Below, piece after piece: positions 26,690 to 35,735 of a stretch of DNA of 64,000 nt. Under the pieces are notes generated by a model that saw only the letters and a list, made by a program, of their open reading frames with translations, was not told the origin of the DNA and searched no databases. Each line of letters opens with the position of its first letter. Positions within the stretch are counted from its first letter, which is position 1. The position numbers and the translations under genes were made by a program. Origin of the DNA: Marinobacter zhanjiangensis (GTDB lineage Bacteria; Pseudomonadota; Gammaproteobacteria; Pseudomonadales; Oleiphilaceae); NCBI RefSeq assembly GCF_014651935.1, contig NZ_BMXV01000011.1, positions 58,632-122,631 on the forward strand, in the 5' to 3' direction.

Positions 26690-28336
26690 ATGGATATCCG
26701 TCCCGCTGCCACCCTGGCCATCACCCGTGATTCCGACGAAGGACTCCAGGTCCTGCTGATGCAGCGCACCTGGGATGCCAGCTTCATGCCCGGCTTCTAT
26801 GTATTCCCGGGTGGCGCCGTGGATGAGTCGGACCAGCGCTGCGCGCCCTACGTGACCGGCGGCGATGACAGCTCCGTCAGCCATGACATGAGTATCGGCA
26901 TCGGCGGCAGCCATTACATGATCGCCGCGATCCGGGAGAGCTTCGAGGAAGCCGGCGTACTGCTGGCACTGGATGAGCAGGGCAACACGCTGCCACCGGA
27001 ACACCCGGTTTTCCGTGAACGCGACGGCATGATCGCCGGTGACCAGACCCTGGCCGCCCTGTGCCACCAGCACGGTCTGACCCTGCCCCTGGACCGGGTT
27101 GCCTATCTGGCCCACTGGATTACCCCACCGGGACCTCCGCGGCGTTTCGATACCCGGTTTTTTGTCGCCGCCATGCCCGAGGGCCAGCAACCGGACCACG
27201 ACCGGGTGGAAACCATCGATCATATCTGGCTGACACCACAACAGGCCATGGAGGAACACCGCCAGGGAACGCGGCTGTTCGCCTCACCCACCCTGCGGAC
27301 CCTGCGTATCATCGCCGGCTTCGATACCACCGAGGCCATCATCCGCCACGCACGCTCACAGCCACCAGAGCCGGCACCGGACAAGCCCTGGCCCGCCAGA
27401 CGGCAGGACAAGCCGGTGTCCGTGGAGCCCGGGACCGGTCCGTTCGACGAAGTTCACAAGCTGGACCCGGAAGGGCATGGCCATGCGCTGGCGGAAATCG
27501 TCCCGGGTGAGCCGGTACAGGTGGCGGCCGGGGTAACCCGCCTGACCTGTCCCAACCCCGGCGCGATGACCGGCCCCGGCACCAACAGCTACCTGCTGGG
27601 CCAGCCCGGGCAGGCGTGGACGGTGATTGATCCCGGTCCCGCCGAGCAAAGCCACCTGGATCGTATCCTGGAGATTACCGGCGGCCGGATCGAGCAGGTG
27701 CTGACCACCCACACCCATCCGGACCACTCGCCAGGGGCCAGCTGGCTCCGCGAACACACCGGCGCACCCCTGCGGGGCATGCCGGCACCGGAGCAGGACC
27801 CCATCCAGGACCATGACTTCCGACCCGACTCGGTTCCCGTGGATGGCGACCGGATCGATACCGCCGCCGGCCCCCTGAAGGTACTGTTTACGCCCGGCCA
27901 CGCCTCCAACCACCTCTGTTTTCTGCTGGAACCGGAAAAAATGCTGTTTGCCGGTGACCACATCATGCAGGGCTCCACGGTGGTGATTAACCCGCCTGAT
28001 GGCGACATGAAAGACTACCTGGACTCACTGGACCGTCTGCTGCACGAGGATATCCGGTGGTTTGCTCCGGCCCACGGCTTCCTTATGGGCAGGGTGGAGT
28101 CGGTGATTGACTGGCTGATCACCCATCGCCTGACCCGGGAAAAGAAAATTGCCGGAACGCTGGCCGAGCATGGCCCCGGCACACTTCAGGAACTGGTCAG
28201 GCACGCCTACGATGATGTGCCGCCAGCCATCCACGGCCTGGCCACCCGCTCGCTGCTGGCCCACCTGATCAAGTTGCGAAAGGAGAACCGGGCGACGGAG
28301 AACGGTCAGGTCTGGGCCTCCGCCGGAACCGGGTGA
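26690..28336 (+). CDS. Nudix hydrolase-metallo-beta-lactamase fusion protein
   Basis: The 548-residue protein joins two enzyme domains. Residues 1-220 form a Nudix-like domain: VLLMQRTWDASFMPGFYVFPGGAVDESD, then after an insertion RESFEEAGVLLA, the REx2EExG part of the Nudix box. Residues 265-520 form a metallo-beta-lactamase domain with H341-x-H343-x-D345-H346, a later GHASNH and AGDHIM, resembling human LACTB2. The N-terminal half looks like NUDT19-type CoA or nucleotide-sugar hydrolases. One polypeptide could therefore hydrolyse a CoA or nucleotide compound and an ester or RNA. Both active sites look intact. Confidence 0.88.
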   Translation: MDIRPAATLAITRDSDEGLQVLLMQRTWDASFMPGFYVFPGGAVDESDQRCAPYVTGGDDSSVSHDMSIGIGGSHYMIAAIRESFEEAGVLLALDEQGNTLPPEHPVFRERDGMIAGDQTLAALCHQHGLTLPLDRVAYLAHWITPPGPPRRFDTRFFVAAMPEGQQPDHDRVETIDHIWLTPQQAMEEHRQGTRLFASPTLRTLRIIAGFDTTEAIIRHARSQPPEPAPDKPWPARRQDKPVSVEPGTGPFDEVHKLDPEGHGHALAEIVPGEPVQVAAGVTRLTCPNPGAMTGPGTNSYLLGQPGQAWTVIDPGPAEQSHLDRILEITGGRIEQVLTTHTHPDHSPGASWLREHTGAPLRGMPAPEQDPIQDHDFRPDSVPVDGDRIDTAAGPLKVLFTPGHASNHLCFLLEPEKMLFAGDHIMQGSTVVINPPDGDMKDYLDSLDRLLHEDIRWFAPAHGFLMGRVESVIDWLITHRLTREKKIAGTLAEHGPGTLQELVRHAYDDVPPAIHGLATRSLLAHLIKLRKENRATENGQVWASAGTG

Positions 28337-28471
28337 CAGCCCGGTTAAACCTTTGTCAGGCCTCTGTACCGGGCATTCCGCTATCGGTTAGCCTTGCCGG
28401 GCCCGTGCCGAGACGGATACGCCTCTGATTCGCATGTGGCGCCGTACCAATTGCTGTCAATGGGAGACCCG

Positions 28472-29878
28472 ATGCGCCTGAGTCCAACGTCCCGCCTGAT
28501 ACTGCCGGTCCTGCTGGCGGTTGCTGTTGTCACTGGCAAGACCTGGGCCCGGGATACCGGTTCCGTTGACACCGGGGGCGCCGCCCAGCCTCCCAGCATG
28601 TCGGCCCGATCGGCTGGCGACGATCCCACGCAAGACCACGCTCCCGTCAGGCTGAACGATGACGGGCCTCAGGTCATTGCCGGGCCAGCGGGCAGCAGTG
28701 CATCTTCGGCGTCAGAGAGCCAGGGGCCCGCTGCGGAAGCCCCCCTGGTGATCGAGCTGCCAGAGGATGAGTCGGTGGAAGATATTACCGCTGCGGACTC
28801 CGACATCCGCAAGGACAAACCCGCCACCGACAATAACGGAGAGCCGCAAGGCGAGGTAGCCGACAGGGAAGCCTCACCTGACCGGGTGATCCCCGAAGTC
28901 CGACCCGCCCAGGCCCGGCCCTTCCGGCTGCTGAGCGGCGAAGTGCTCCCCGGCACTACCGCCCGGCTGGGCTGGTCACCTGGCATCCAGATTTCGGGGC
29001 TGTCCCAGCCCACGCCGGTGCTGGTCGTTAACGGCAGCCTGCCCGGCCCCACGCTGTGCATGACCGGTGCGGTCCATGGCGATGAGCTCAATGGTATCGA
29101 GATCATTCGCCGGGTCATCTACGACCTGGATCCGGGTGAACTGTCCGGCACCGTGGTGGGCGTTCCCATCGTCAACCTGCAGGGCTTCCAGCAGGGCAGC
29201 CGCTACCTGGCAGACCGGCGCGACCTGAACCGTTACTTCCCCGGCAGCGAAGACGGCAGTCTGGCGCACCGCATTGCCCACTCACTGTTCGAGCAGGTCA
29301 TCCTCAACTGCGACATGCTGGTGGATATTCACACCGGCTCCCTGAAGCGCACCAACCTGCCACAGCTGCGCGCTGACATGGATAACCCCGGGGTAGCCGA
29401 ACTGACCAGGGGCTTCGACTCGATGGCAGTGGTCCACAGCAGTGGCGGCCCCGGCATGCTGCGAACCGCGGCCACCGAGGCGGGCGTTCCCACGGTGACC
29501 ATGGAAGTGGGCGAGTCCATGCGCATCCAGCAGGAGCAGATCAAGGCCGGCGTCAACAGCCTGGTCAGCCTGATGGAAAAACAGGGCATGACGACCCGCC
29601 TGTTCCAGTGGGGCGACCCGGAACCCGTGTATTACCAGTCGCACTGGGTACGGGCTGATCAGGGCGGCATTCTGTTCAGCGACGTGGAGCTGGGCGCCTA
29701 CGTGACCGAAGGCACCATTCTGGGCACGGTATCGGACCCGATTACCAACGAGCAGTCCCACATCCGGGCGGATGCCGATGGCCGGGTCATCGGCATGGCG
29801 GTGGATCAGGTGGTGATGGCCGGGTTTGCGGCCTATCATCTGGGATCCAGGGCGGAAACTGAAGAACAGGCCGAGTAG
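28472..29878 (+). CDS. Exported succinylglutamate desuccinylase/aspartoacylase-family protein
   Basis: The 468-residue product has a signal peptide (residues 1-27, ending TWA), a low-complexity acidic linker rich in Pro, Ser, Asp and Glu (about 30-150), then an M14-like zinc domain. The zinc site is visible in TGAVHGDELNGIEIIRR (HxxE) and DMLVDIHTGSLKRTNLPQ (third ligand His). Arg in DRRDLNRYFPG is the substrate-binding element, and Glu in TVTMEVGES is the catalytic acid. Met at 28472 is chosen because GGGAGACCC lies just before it. It probably removes an acyl group from a peptide or amide outside the cytoplasm; the substrate is unknown. Confidence 0.85.
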   Translation: MRLSPTSRLILPVLLAVAVVTGKTWARDTGSVDTGGAAQPPSMSARSAGDDPTQDHAPVRLNDDGPQVIAGPAGSSASSASESQGPAAEAPLVIELPEDESVEDITAADSDIRKDKPATDNNGEPQGEVADREASPDRVIPEVRPAQARPFRLLSGEVLPGTTARLGWSPGIQISGLSQPTPVLVVNGSLPGPTLCMTGAVHGDELNGIEIIRRVIYDLDPGELSGTVVGVPIVNLQGFQQGSRYLADRRDLNRYFPGSEDGSLAHRIAHSLFEQVILNCDMLVDIHTGSLKRTNLPQLRADMDNPGVAELTRGFDSMAVVHSSGGPGMLRTAATEAGVPTVTMEVGESMRIQQEQIKAGVNSLVSLMEKQGMTTRLFQWGDPEPVYYQSHWVRADQGGILFSDVELGAYVTEGTILGTVSDPITNEQSHIRADADGRVIGMAVDQVVMAGFAAYHLGSRAETEEQAE

Positions 29879-29944
29879 ACTGGTGTACCTTTCGGGTCAT
29901 CCGAATGGTAAGAACGGGATAGTCTGACAGTCTGGAGCCGACCT

Positions 29945-30871
29945 GTGGCACGATACGCAAACCGATCCCTCGCACTGGCCTACACCGGGCTGGTGCTGAC
30001 CCCGCTTTTCTGGGCCGGCAACGCCGTGGTGGCCCGCGGCGTGGTGGACAGCATACCGCCGGTGTCCCTGGCGTTCTGGCGCTGGGTCATCGCCCTGGTG
30101 GTCCTGCTGCCACTGACGTTTCCCAAAGTCCGCCGGGAATGGCCGGTGGTGCGTGATCACTGGCCTCGCATCCTGGTGCTGGCCCTGTTCAGCGTGGCCT
30201 CGTTCAATACCCTGCTTTACGTGGCTGCCACCACTACCACAGCTATCAACATCGCCCTGATCAATTCCACCATTCCCATCATGGTGGCGTTGCTGGCCTT
30301 CCTGCTGCTGGGCGAGCGCACACGACCCATTCAGCGTCTCGGGATCGCCGTGGCATTGGCCGGTGTGCTGATGGTGATTGCCCAGGGCACGCTAGGCCGG
30401 CTGATCAGCCTGTCCTTTTCACCGGGGGATCTGTTCATGGTGGCCGCGGTAATCAGCTGGGGGATCTTTTCCGTGCTTCTGCGGCGCCTGTCGATTCCCC
30501 TGTCCGCCATGACCTTCCTGACCCTTCAGATCGCCCTGGGCACGGTACTCTTGATACCAGTGTATCTGATCGATCTGTTACTGGTGTCCGGTGGCTTCAC
30601 ACTGTCGGCGTCCAGCATCCCGCCGTTGCTCTATGTGGCCATCTTCCCCGGCATTCTTGCCTATGCCTTCTGGAATCACGGTGTCTGGGCCGTGGGACCG
30701 GCCAGGGCCGCCATCTTCATGTACCTGGTGCCCGTGTTCGCCTCAGTGCTGGCGTGGCTGTTTCTGGGTGAGCGGCTCGGCTGGTATCACCTGGCCGGCG
30801 GGGCACTGATACTGGTGGGGCTGTATCTCACCACCCGCAATCCACCAGCACCCCGGAATCACGGCGCCTGA
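29945..30871 (+). CDS. EamA/DMT-superfamily transporter
   Basis: The 308-residue inner-membrane protein has 10 helices in two EamA repeats (about 10-145 and 160-295). The family ending is clear: WAVGPARAAIFMYLVPVFASVLAWLFLGERLGWYHLAGGALILVGLYLT. The start is GTG at 29945. It is a drug/metabolite-type exporter with unassigned substrate. Its 3' end overlaps the convergent macrodomain gene by 13 bases. Confidence 0.9.
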   Translation: MARYANRSLALAYTGLVLTPLFWAGNAVVARGVVDSIPPVSLAFWRWVIALVVLLPLTFPKVRREWPVVRDHWPRILVLALFSVASFNTLLYVAATTTTAINIALINSTIPIMVALLAFLLLGERTRPIQRLGIAVALAGVLMVIAQGTLGRLISLSFSPGDLFMVAAVISWGIFSVLLRRLSIPLSAMTFLTLQIALGTVLLIPVYLIDLLLVSGGFTLSASSIPPLLYVAIFPGILAYAFWNHGVWAVGPARAAIFMYLVPVFASVLAWLFLGERLGWYHLAGGALILVGLYLTTRNPPAPRNHGA

Positions 30872-31410
30872 TTCACCGACTCGTCCAGCACCCGCTGATG
30901 CAGTTCGGCGTCTCGGTCGCTGAATAGCACAAAGCGAATGCGTTTCACCGAAGACAGACTGGCCGCCTCGGCCTGCAGGGTGGCAAAGGCGACCCGCGCC
31001 GCAGCCTCCATGGGATAGCCGAAGGCGCCGGTCGACATCGCCGGAAAGCCAATGGATGACAGCCCGTGCTTTTCCGCCAGCTGCACCCCGTTGCGGTAAC
31101 AATCCGCCAGCAGTCTGTCCGACGGCTCATCCACACCGTAGACCGGACCCAGACAATGGATAATGTGGGCATTGGGCAACCCGAATCCCTCGGTGATCAC
31201 CGCCTCCCCGGGCCGGATCGGGGCGAGTTTTTCACAGGCCCGGGCCAGATCCGGACCGGCCGCGCGATGGATTGCCCCGGCCACGCCACCGCCGGGCATC
31301 AGCTGGGCGTTGGCCGCATTCACGACCACGTCCAGATCCGGCTGATTGGTAATATCGCCCTGCGTGCATTCGAATTCAATGCCGTTTAACGTGTAACCGG
31401 TTTTGCTCAT
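30859..31410 (-). CDS. Macrodomain protein (O-acetyl-ADP-ribose deacetylase type)
   Basis: The 183-residue single-domain protein has VVVNAANAQLMPGGGVAGAIHRAAG, where the Asn and Gly-rich loop bind ADP-ribose, and SIGFPAMSTGAFGYPMEAAARVA, the phosphate-binding loop. It probably removes ADP-ribose or hydrolyses O-acetyl-ADP-ribose, as E. coli YmdB does. The start at 31410 follows GTGGAGGGTCGTT. A much longer in-frame extension reads through the antisense of the next gene and is rejected. It lies 14 bases after the PatB-type gene, so the two are likely co-transcribed. Confidence 0.9.
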   Translation of the reverse strand: MSKTGYTLNGIEFECTQGDITNQPDLDVVVNAANAQLMPGGGVAGAIHRAAGPDLARACEKLAPIRPGEAVITEGFGLPNAHIIHCLGPVYGVDEPSDRLLADCYRNGVQLAEKHGLSSIGFPAMSTGAFGYPMEAAARVAFATLQAEAASLSSVKRIRFVLFSDRDAELHQRVLDESVNQAP

Positions 31411-31424
31411 AACGACCCTCCACG

Positions 31425-32597
31425 TCATCGACGGGCAGCTACTGCCACCTCGATCTGCGCCATCGCCTGTTGGATCACCGCCAAAGGCGACCCCAGGTTC
31501 AGCCGCATGAACCCACTGCCCTGGCTGCCAAAGCTGATTCCGGGATTCATCCCCACCCCGGCCTGCTCCACCATGAACCGCTTGAGTTCGGCGTCGTCCA
31601 GCCCCAGGGCCCGGCAATCCAGCCACAGCAGATAAGTGCCCTCCGGATCCGTTACCCGGATCTCCGGCAGCTGCTGCTCCACAAAGCCAAGCACAAAATC
31701 CCGGTTGCCGCGAACATAGTCCATCATCGCCGCCACCCAGTCGGCGCCATAACGGTAACCCGCCTCGAATGCCGTGATACTGAACGGGTTGCACTGCACC
31801 ATATGCAGGGAATCGAACACGTCGTTGAGCTGGCGTAACAGATCCTGGCGCTCCGATACCACCGCCGACAGCCCCATACCGGGAATATTGAAGGTCTTGC
31901 TCGGGGCCACGGTGGTCAGCAACGGATCGTCCGGCCGCGACAGGGTCGCCAGCATGCGGTGACCCGGCCGGTCCGGGTAGACCAGGTCGGCGTGAATCTC
32001 GTCGGAAATCACCACCACATCGTGGGCGCGGGCAATCTCCAGCACCGCTTCCAGCTCCGCGGTCGACCATACCCGGCCCACCGGGTTATGGGGCGAACAC
32101 AGGAACAGCACCTTCACCGACGGATCCGCGGCACAGTCTGTAAGATGCTCCAGATCCATCTGGTAACCGCCATCACGTTCCACCAGCGGGTTCTCCACAA
32201 CCCGGCGGCCCGCCTTGCGGATACTGCTGAAGAACGGCGGATACACCGGTGGCTGGATGATCACTCCCTCGCCTTCGGATGCAAACGCCATGGCCGCTGC
32301 ATGAAGGCTTGGCACCACCCCGGGGGCCATACGAATCCAGTCCCGCCGGATGGTCCACTGGTGATGATCCCGGAACCAGTCAATCATGGCCTCGTACAGG
32401 CTGTCCGGGAACAGCGTATAACCGTACGCCGGATGCCGGGCGCGGCTTACCAGGGCCTCGGTTACCACCTCCGGCGCGGCAAAGTCCGTATCCGCCACCC
32501 AGAGAGGAATCACATCCTCCCGCCCGAACACCGCCTTGCGGGCATCAAATTTCACCGCACAGGTATTTTCCCTGGAAAACGACTGATCAAAATTCAT
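31425..32597 (-). CDS. PatB/MalY-type PLP-dependent C-S lyase / aminotransferase
   Basis: The 390-residue fold-type I PLP enzyme starts MNFDQSFSRENTCAVKFDARK and shows VIPLWVADTDFAAP (family hallmark), FLCSPHNPVGRVW (PLP site), VISDEIHADLVYP, and the PLP Lys in TVAPSKTFNIPGM. PatB/MalY enzymes cleave cystathionine or cysteine S-conjugates. The start at 32597 is preceded by AGGGGGAAACC; an in-frame Met 18 codons upstream lacks a good site. It is co-directional with the macrodomain gene. Confidence 0.88.
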   Translation of the reverse strand: MNFDQSFSRENTCAVKFDARKAVFGREDVIPLWVADTDFAAPEVVTEALVSRARHPAYGYTLFPDSLYEAMIDWFRDHHQWTIRRDWIRMAPGVVPSLHAAAMAFASEGEGVIIQPPVYPPFFSSIRKAGRRVVENPLVERDGGYQMDLEHLTDCAADPSVKVLFLCSPHNPVGRVWSTAELEAVLEIARAHDVVVISDEIHADLVYPDRPGHRMLATLSRPDDPLLTTVAPSKTFNIPGMGLSAVVSERQDLLRQLNDVFDSLHMVQCNPFSITAFEAGYRYGADWVAAMMDYVRGNRDFVLGFVEQQLPEIRVTDPEGTYLLWLDCRALGLDDAELKRFMVEQAGVGMNPGISFGSQGSGFMRLNLGSPLAVIQQAMAQIEVAVAARR

Positions 32598-32763
32598 CGG
32601 CGCTGGTTTCCCCCTGCAAACATGAATAAAACGCGACTCCGAGCTTAACATGGCGCCAAAGGCCAGGTGACGGCAGTTCCCGCAATCCTCTACACTAGTG
32701 TCCCGTTTGGTTAATTCGCTGACCTACTGTTTACCCTGCTTTCCAGTCAGCCCCGGAGACTCC

Positions 32764-33651
32764 ATGGTAGGCCAGATCCTGTCGACCCTGTTGCCGGTCT
32801 TCCTCATTGCCGGATGTGGCGCCCTGTACGGCCGCTACCGGTCAACGGACATCCAGAGCATGAACGCCGTCAACATGGAACTGTTCGTGCCCATGCTGGT
32901 GTTCGCGGTACTGGCCGACCAGCAGGCACCGCTGGCGGACTATGCCTGGCTGGCAACGGCGGCAGCCGTGATCGTGCTCGGGTCGGGGCTGCTGCTGTGG
33001 CCGGTGGCGAAACTCCTGGGGCTGAACCTGAAAACCTTCCTGCCACCGATGATGTTCAGCAACTCCGGCAACATGGGCATTCCACTGATCGTGCTGGCGT
33101 TCGGGGAGGCAGCGCTGCCGGCGGCCATCGTGCTGTTCATCGTGGAAATGCTGCTGCACTTCTCGGTGGGCCTGTACATGCTGGACCCGTTCACGTCGCT
33201 GCTGAAAAGGCTGCGGGTGCCGGTAGTGCTGGCTACGATTGCCGGGCTGGCGGTCAATATCGGTGGGGTTGCCCTGCCCGGCTGGCTGATGGAAGCCCTC
33301 AACATGCTCGGCGGCATCTGCATCCCGCTGATGCTGTTCACCCTGGGCATCCGCATGCTGGATGTGGACTTCAGTGACTGGAAACTGGGCATGCTGGGGG
33401 CCATCGCCTGCCCCGCCAGCGGCCTGATCCTGGCCTGGCCGATGATCGCCCTGCTGGACCTGCCGGGGCTGCAGGTGGCCAGCCTGTGGGTGTTCGCCGC
33501 TCTGCCACCGGCGGTGCTCAACTACATGGTGGCAGAGCAGTACCGGCAGGAGCCCCACAAGGTTGCCTCACTGGTGCTGATCAGCAACCTGGGCAGTCTG
33601 CTGGTGATGCCGCTGGTGCTTGGCCTGGTGTTCAGTGCCGGCTACGTCTGA
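32764..33651 (+). CDS. AEC-family (auxin efflux carrier-like) transporter
   Basis: The 295-residue membrane protein has about 10 helices. It shows ILSTLLPVFLIAGCGALYGRY at the N-terminus, MFSNSGNMGIPLIVLAFGE (the conserved AEC Asn/Gly motif in helix 4), and ASLWVFAALPPAVLNYMVAEQY near the end. Relatives move malonate, malate or other small organic acids. The start at 32764 follows CCCGGAGACTCC; a TTG- or GTG-type extension upstream is unsupported. Its last 10 bases overlap the convergent ftsH gene. Confidence 0.88.
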   Translation: MVGQILSTLLPVFLIAGCGALYGRYRSTDIQSMNAVNMELFVPMLVFAVLADQQAPLADYAWLATAAAVIVLGSGLLLWPVAKLLGLNLKTFLPPMMFSNSGNMGIPLIVLAFGEAALPAAIVLFIVEMLLHFSVGLYMLDPFTSLLKRLRVPVVLATIAGLAVNIGGVALPGWLMEALNMLGGICIPLMLFTLGIRMLDVDFSDWKLGMLGAIACPASGLILAWPMIALLDLPGLQVASLWVFAALPPAVLNYMVAEQYRQEPHKVASLVLISNLGSLLVMPLVLGLVFSAGYV

Positions 33652-35528
33652 ACCGTCTGCTGCTCCTGCCCGAGCAGTTTCTGCAGCGCCTCGCCACTGA
33701 GCACTTCCACCTCCAGCAGCTGTTTGGCGCCGTTCTCAAGTGTCTCCCGGTGGGATTCCAGAATCCCGGTGGCCTGGTTGAAGGCCTGATCGATGAGTTC
33801 TCGAATGGCCTGATCAATGGCTTCTGCCGTGGCTTCACTATACTGGCGGCTGTTACCCAGCCAGCGCTGCTGCATGTGATTCTGAGACGATTGCTCGTAG
33901 GTCACCTGCCCCAGTGCCGGAATCATGCCGAACCGGGTGACCATATCCCGGGCAATTTCCGTGGCCTTCTCGATATCATCGGCAGCACCGGTGGAGGTGG
34001 CGTTGAATACCAGCTGCTCCGCGGCCCGCCCGCCGAGCAGAACCGTCATGCGATTGCGCAACTCCTGCTCCGAGAGCAGAAACCGGTCCTCCGTGGGACG
34101 CTGGAGGGTGTAACCAAGAGCACTGATACCCCGGGGAATGATAGACACCTTCTGCACCGGGTCCACGCCTTCCAGCGACATGGCCACGAGAGCGTGGCCC
34201 AGTTCGTGATAGGCCACCGTTCTCCGCTCCTTCTTGCTGAGAATACGGTTTTTCTTTTCCAGACCGGCAACGATGCGTTCGATGGCCGCGTTGAAGTCCT
34301 CCAGCGTGACCACATTGGCATTGCGGCGGGTGGCCAGCAATGCGGCCTCGTTGACCAGATTGGCCAGGTCGGCGCCGGTAAAGCCCGGGGTCAGTGCGGC
34401 AACCTTGTCCATATCGATAGACGGTTCCAGCTTGATCTTGCGGATATGAACTTTCAGGATCTGGGCCCGGCCGATGCGATCGGGGCGGTCCACCAGTACC
34501 TGGCGATCGAAACGCCCGGCCCGCAGCAACGCCTGATCCAGGATTTCCGGGCGGTTGGTGGCCGCCAGCAGGATCAGACCGCTGGAGGGGTCAAACCCGT
34601 CCAGCTCCACCAGCAGCTGGTTGAGGGTCTGTTCCTTTTCGTCATTGTTCATCATGGGGTTGGCACCCCTGGCCCGGCCCAGGGCGTCCAGTTCATCGAT
34701 AAATATGATGGCCGGCGCCATGCCCCGGGCCTGGTTGAACAGATCCCGCACGCGGGCGGCACCAACCCCCACGAACATCTCGACAAACTCGGAACCACTG
34801 ATGGACAGAAAGGGGACTGAGGCCTGCCCGGCCACGGCACGGGCCATCAGGGTCTTGCCGGTGCCCGGCGGCCCCACCAGCAGCACACCCTTGGGGATAT
34901 GGGCGCCCAGCCGACTGTACTTGTCCGGGTCCCTGAGAAAGTCCACCACCTCCTGCAGTTCCGCCTTGGCCTCATCCACGCCGGCGACATCGTCAAAGGT
35001 GACCCTGGTGTCCTTCTCCATATAGATCTTGGCCTTGCTCTTGCCAATGGACATCATACTGCCACTGCCACCGCCGCCCATGCCGCTCATGCGCCGCAGC
35101 AGGAAACTCCAGACCAGCACCAGCACCGCCAGCGGCAGCAGCCAGGACAACATCGAGGTGAGCCAGGTATTTTCCCGCACCCCGGTATAGGACACGCCCG
35201 CCTCTTCCAGCACCTGCACCAGATCCGGGTCCTCGACACGAATGGCGCGGATACGAACGGTATCATCTCCGGATGGGCGCAACCGGCTTACCTCTTCCGA
35301 TGACAGATAGGGGGACAGCTGATCCGCCCGCACAGAGGCCTTGACCTCCTCCGTGGCCACGGTCACTTCCTGTAGTTCGCCAGCCAGAGCCAGAGCCCGG
35401 AACTCGCTGTAACGGATGGTTTGCGGCTGGGAGGAAAGCCAGTCCGGCAACAGGAACAGAAACAGCAGCACCGCAACGAAATACCAGATGGAATACTGCG
35501 TGCGCTTGTCCGGGCTCGGCGTGGGCAT
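33642..35528 (-). CDS. ftsH: ATP-dependent zinc metalloprotease FtsH
   Basis: The 628-residue protein has an N-terminal membrane anchor (YFVAVLLFLFLLPDWL), a short periplasmic domain, a second anchor near residue 130 (SMLSWLLPLAVLVLVWSFLL), AAA+ Walker A (VGPPGTGKT), Walker B (IIFIDELDALG) and the zinc site HELGH in VAYHELGHALVAM, with the distal Asp in STGAADDIEKA. It degrades membrane and short-lived cytoplasmic proteins. It stands alone: the canonical ftsJ(rlmE)-ftsH-folP context is absent, so this may be a second FtsH paralogue. The N-terminal region also differs from the E. coli protein. Confidence 0.9.
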   Translation of the reverse strand: MPTPSPDKRTQYSIWYFVAVLLFLFLLPDWLSSQPQTIRYSEFRALALAGELQEVTVATEEVKASVRADQLSPYLSSEEVSRLRPSGDDTVRIRAIRVEDPDLVQVLEEAGVSYTGVRENTWLTSMLSWLLPLAVLVLVWSFLLRRMSGMGGGGSGSMMSIGKSKAKIYMEKDTRVTFDDVAGVDEAKAELQEVVDFLRDPDKYSRLGAHIPKGVLLVGPPGTGKTLMARAVAGQASVPFLSISGSEFVEMFVGVGAARVRDLFNQARGMAPAIIFIDELDALGRARGANPMMNNDEKEQTLNQLLVELDGFDPSSGLILLAATNRPEILDQALLRAGRFDRQVLVDRPDRIGRAQILKVHIRKIKLEPSIDMDKVAALTPGFTGADLANLVNEAALLATRRNANVVTLEDFNAAIERIVAGLEKKNRILSKKERRTVAYHELGHALVAMSLEGVDPVQKVSIIPRGISALGYTLQRPTEDRFLLSEQELRNRMTVLLGGRAAEQLVFNATSTGAADDIEKATEIARDMVTRFGMIPALGQVTYEQSSQNHMQQRWLGNSRQYSEATAEAIDQAIRELIDQAFNQATGILESHRETLENGAKQLLEVEVLSGEALQKLLGQEQQTVQT

Positions 35529-35735
35529 GTTTCGTTTCCTGTTGGCAAGGCAGAATTTTTTCGGGTCCCAGTATAGCCTGTCAATCGCAAGCTAACGGGT
35601 GACTTCAGTCAAAGTAACAGGTTAGCACCAACCACCGGAGCCCCGGGAACCGCCAGGCACTTGCAACCATGCAAGGTTTGGCCGATGGTAAACGGAGTTA
35701 TCCCCGATTCCGTTCACCGATATGGAGGTCTTCCC

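Noticed and set aside
31411..32070. A long N-terminal extension of the macrodomain gene
   Set aside because: The extension is a wrong-frame reading of the PatB-type gene. The macrodomain start at 31410 has a strong ribosome binding site and gives the normal family length.
33486..34820. A 444-residue plus-strand frame over ftsH
   Set aside because: It is antisense to FtsH, which carries intact Walker and HELGH motifs.
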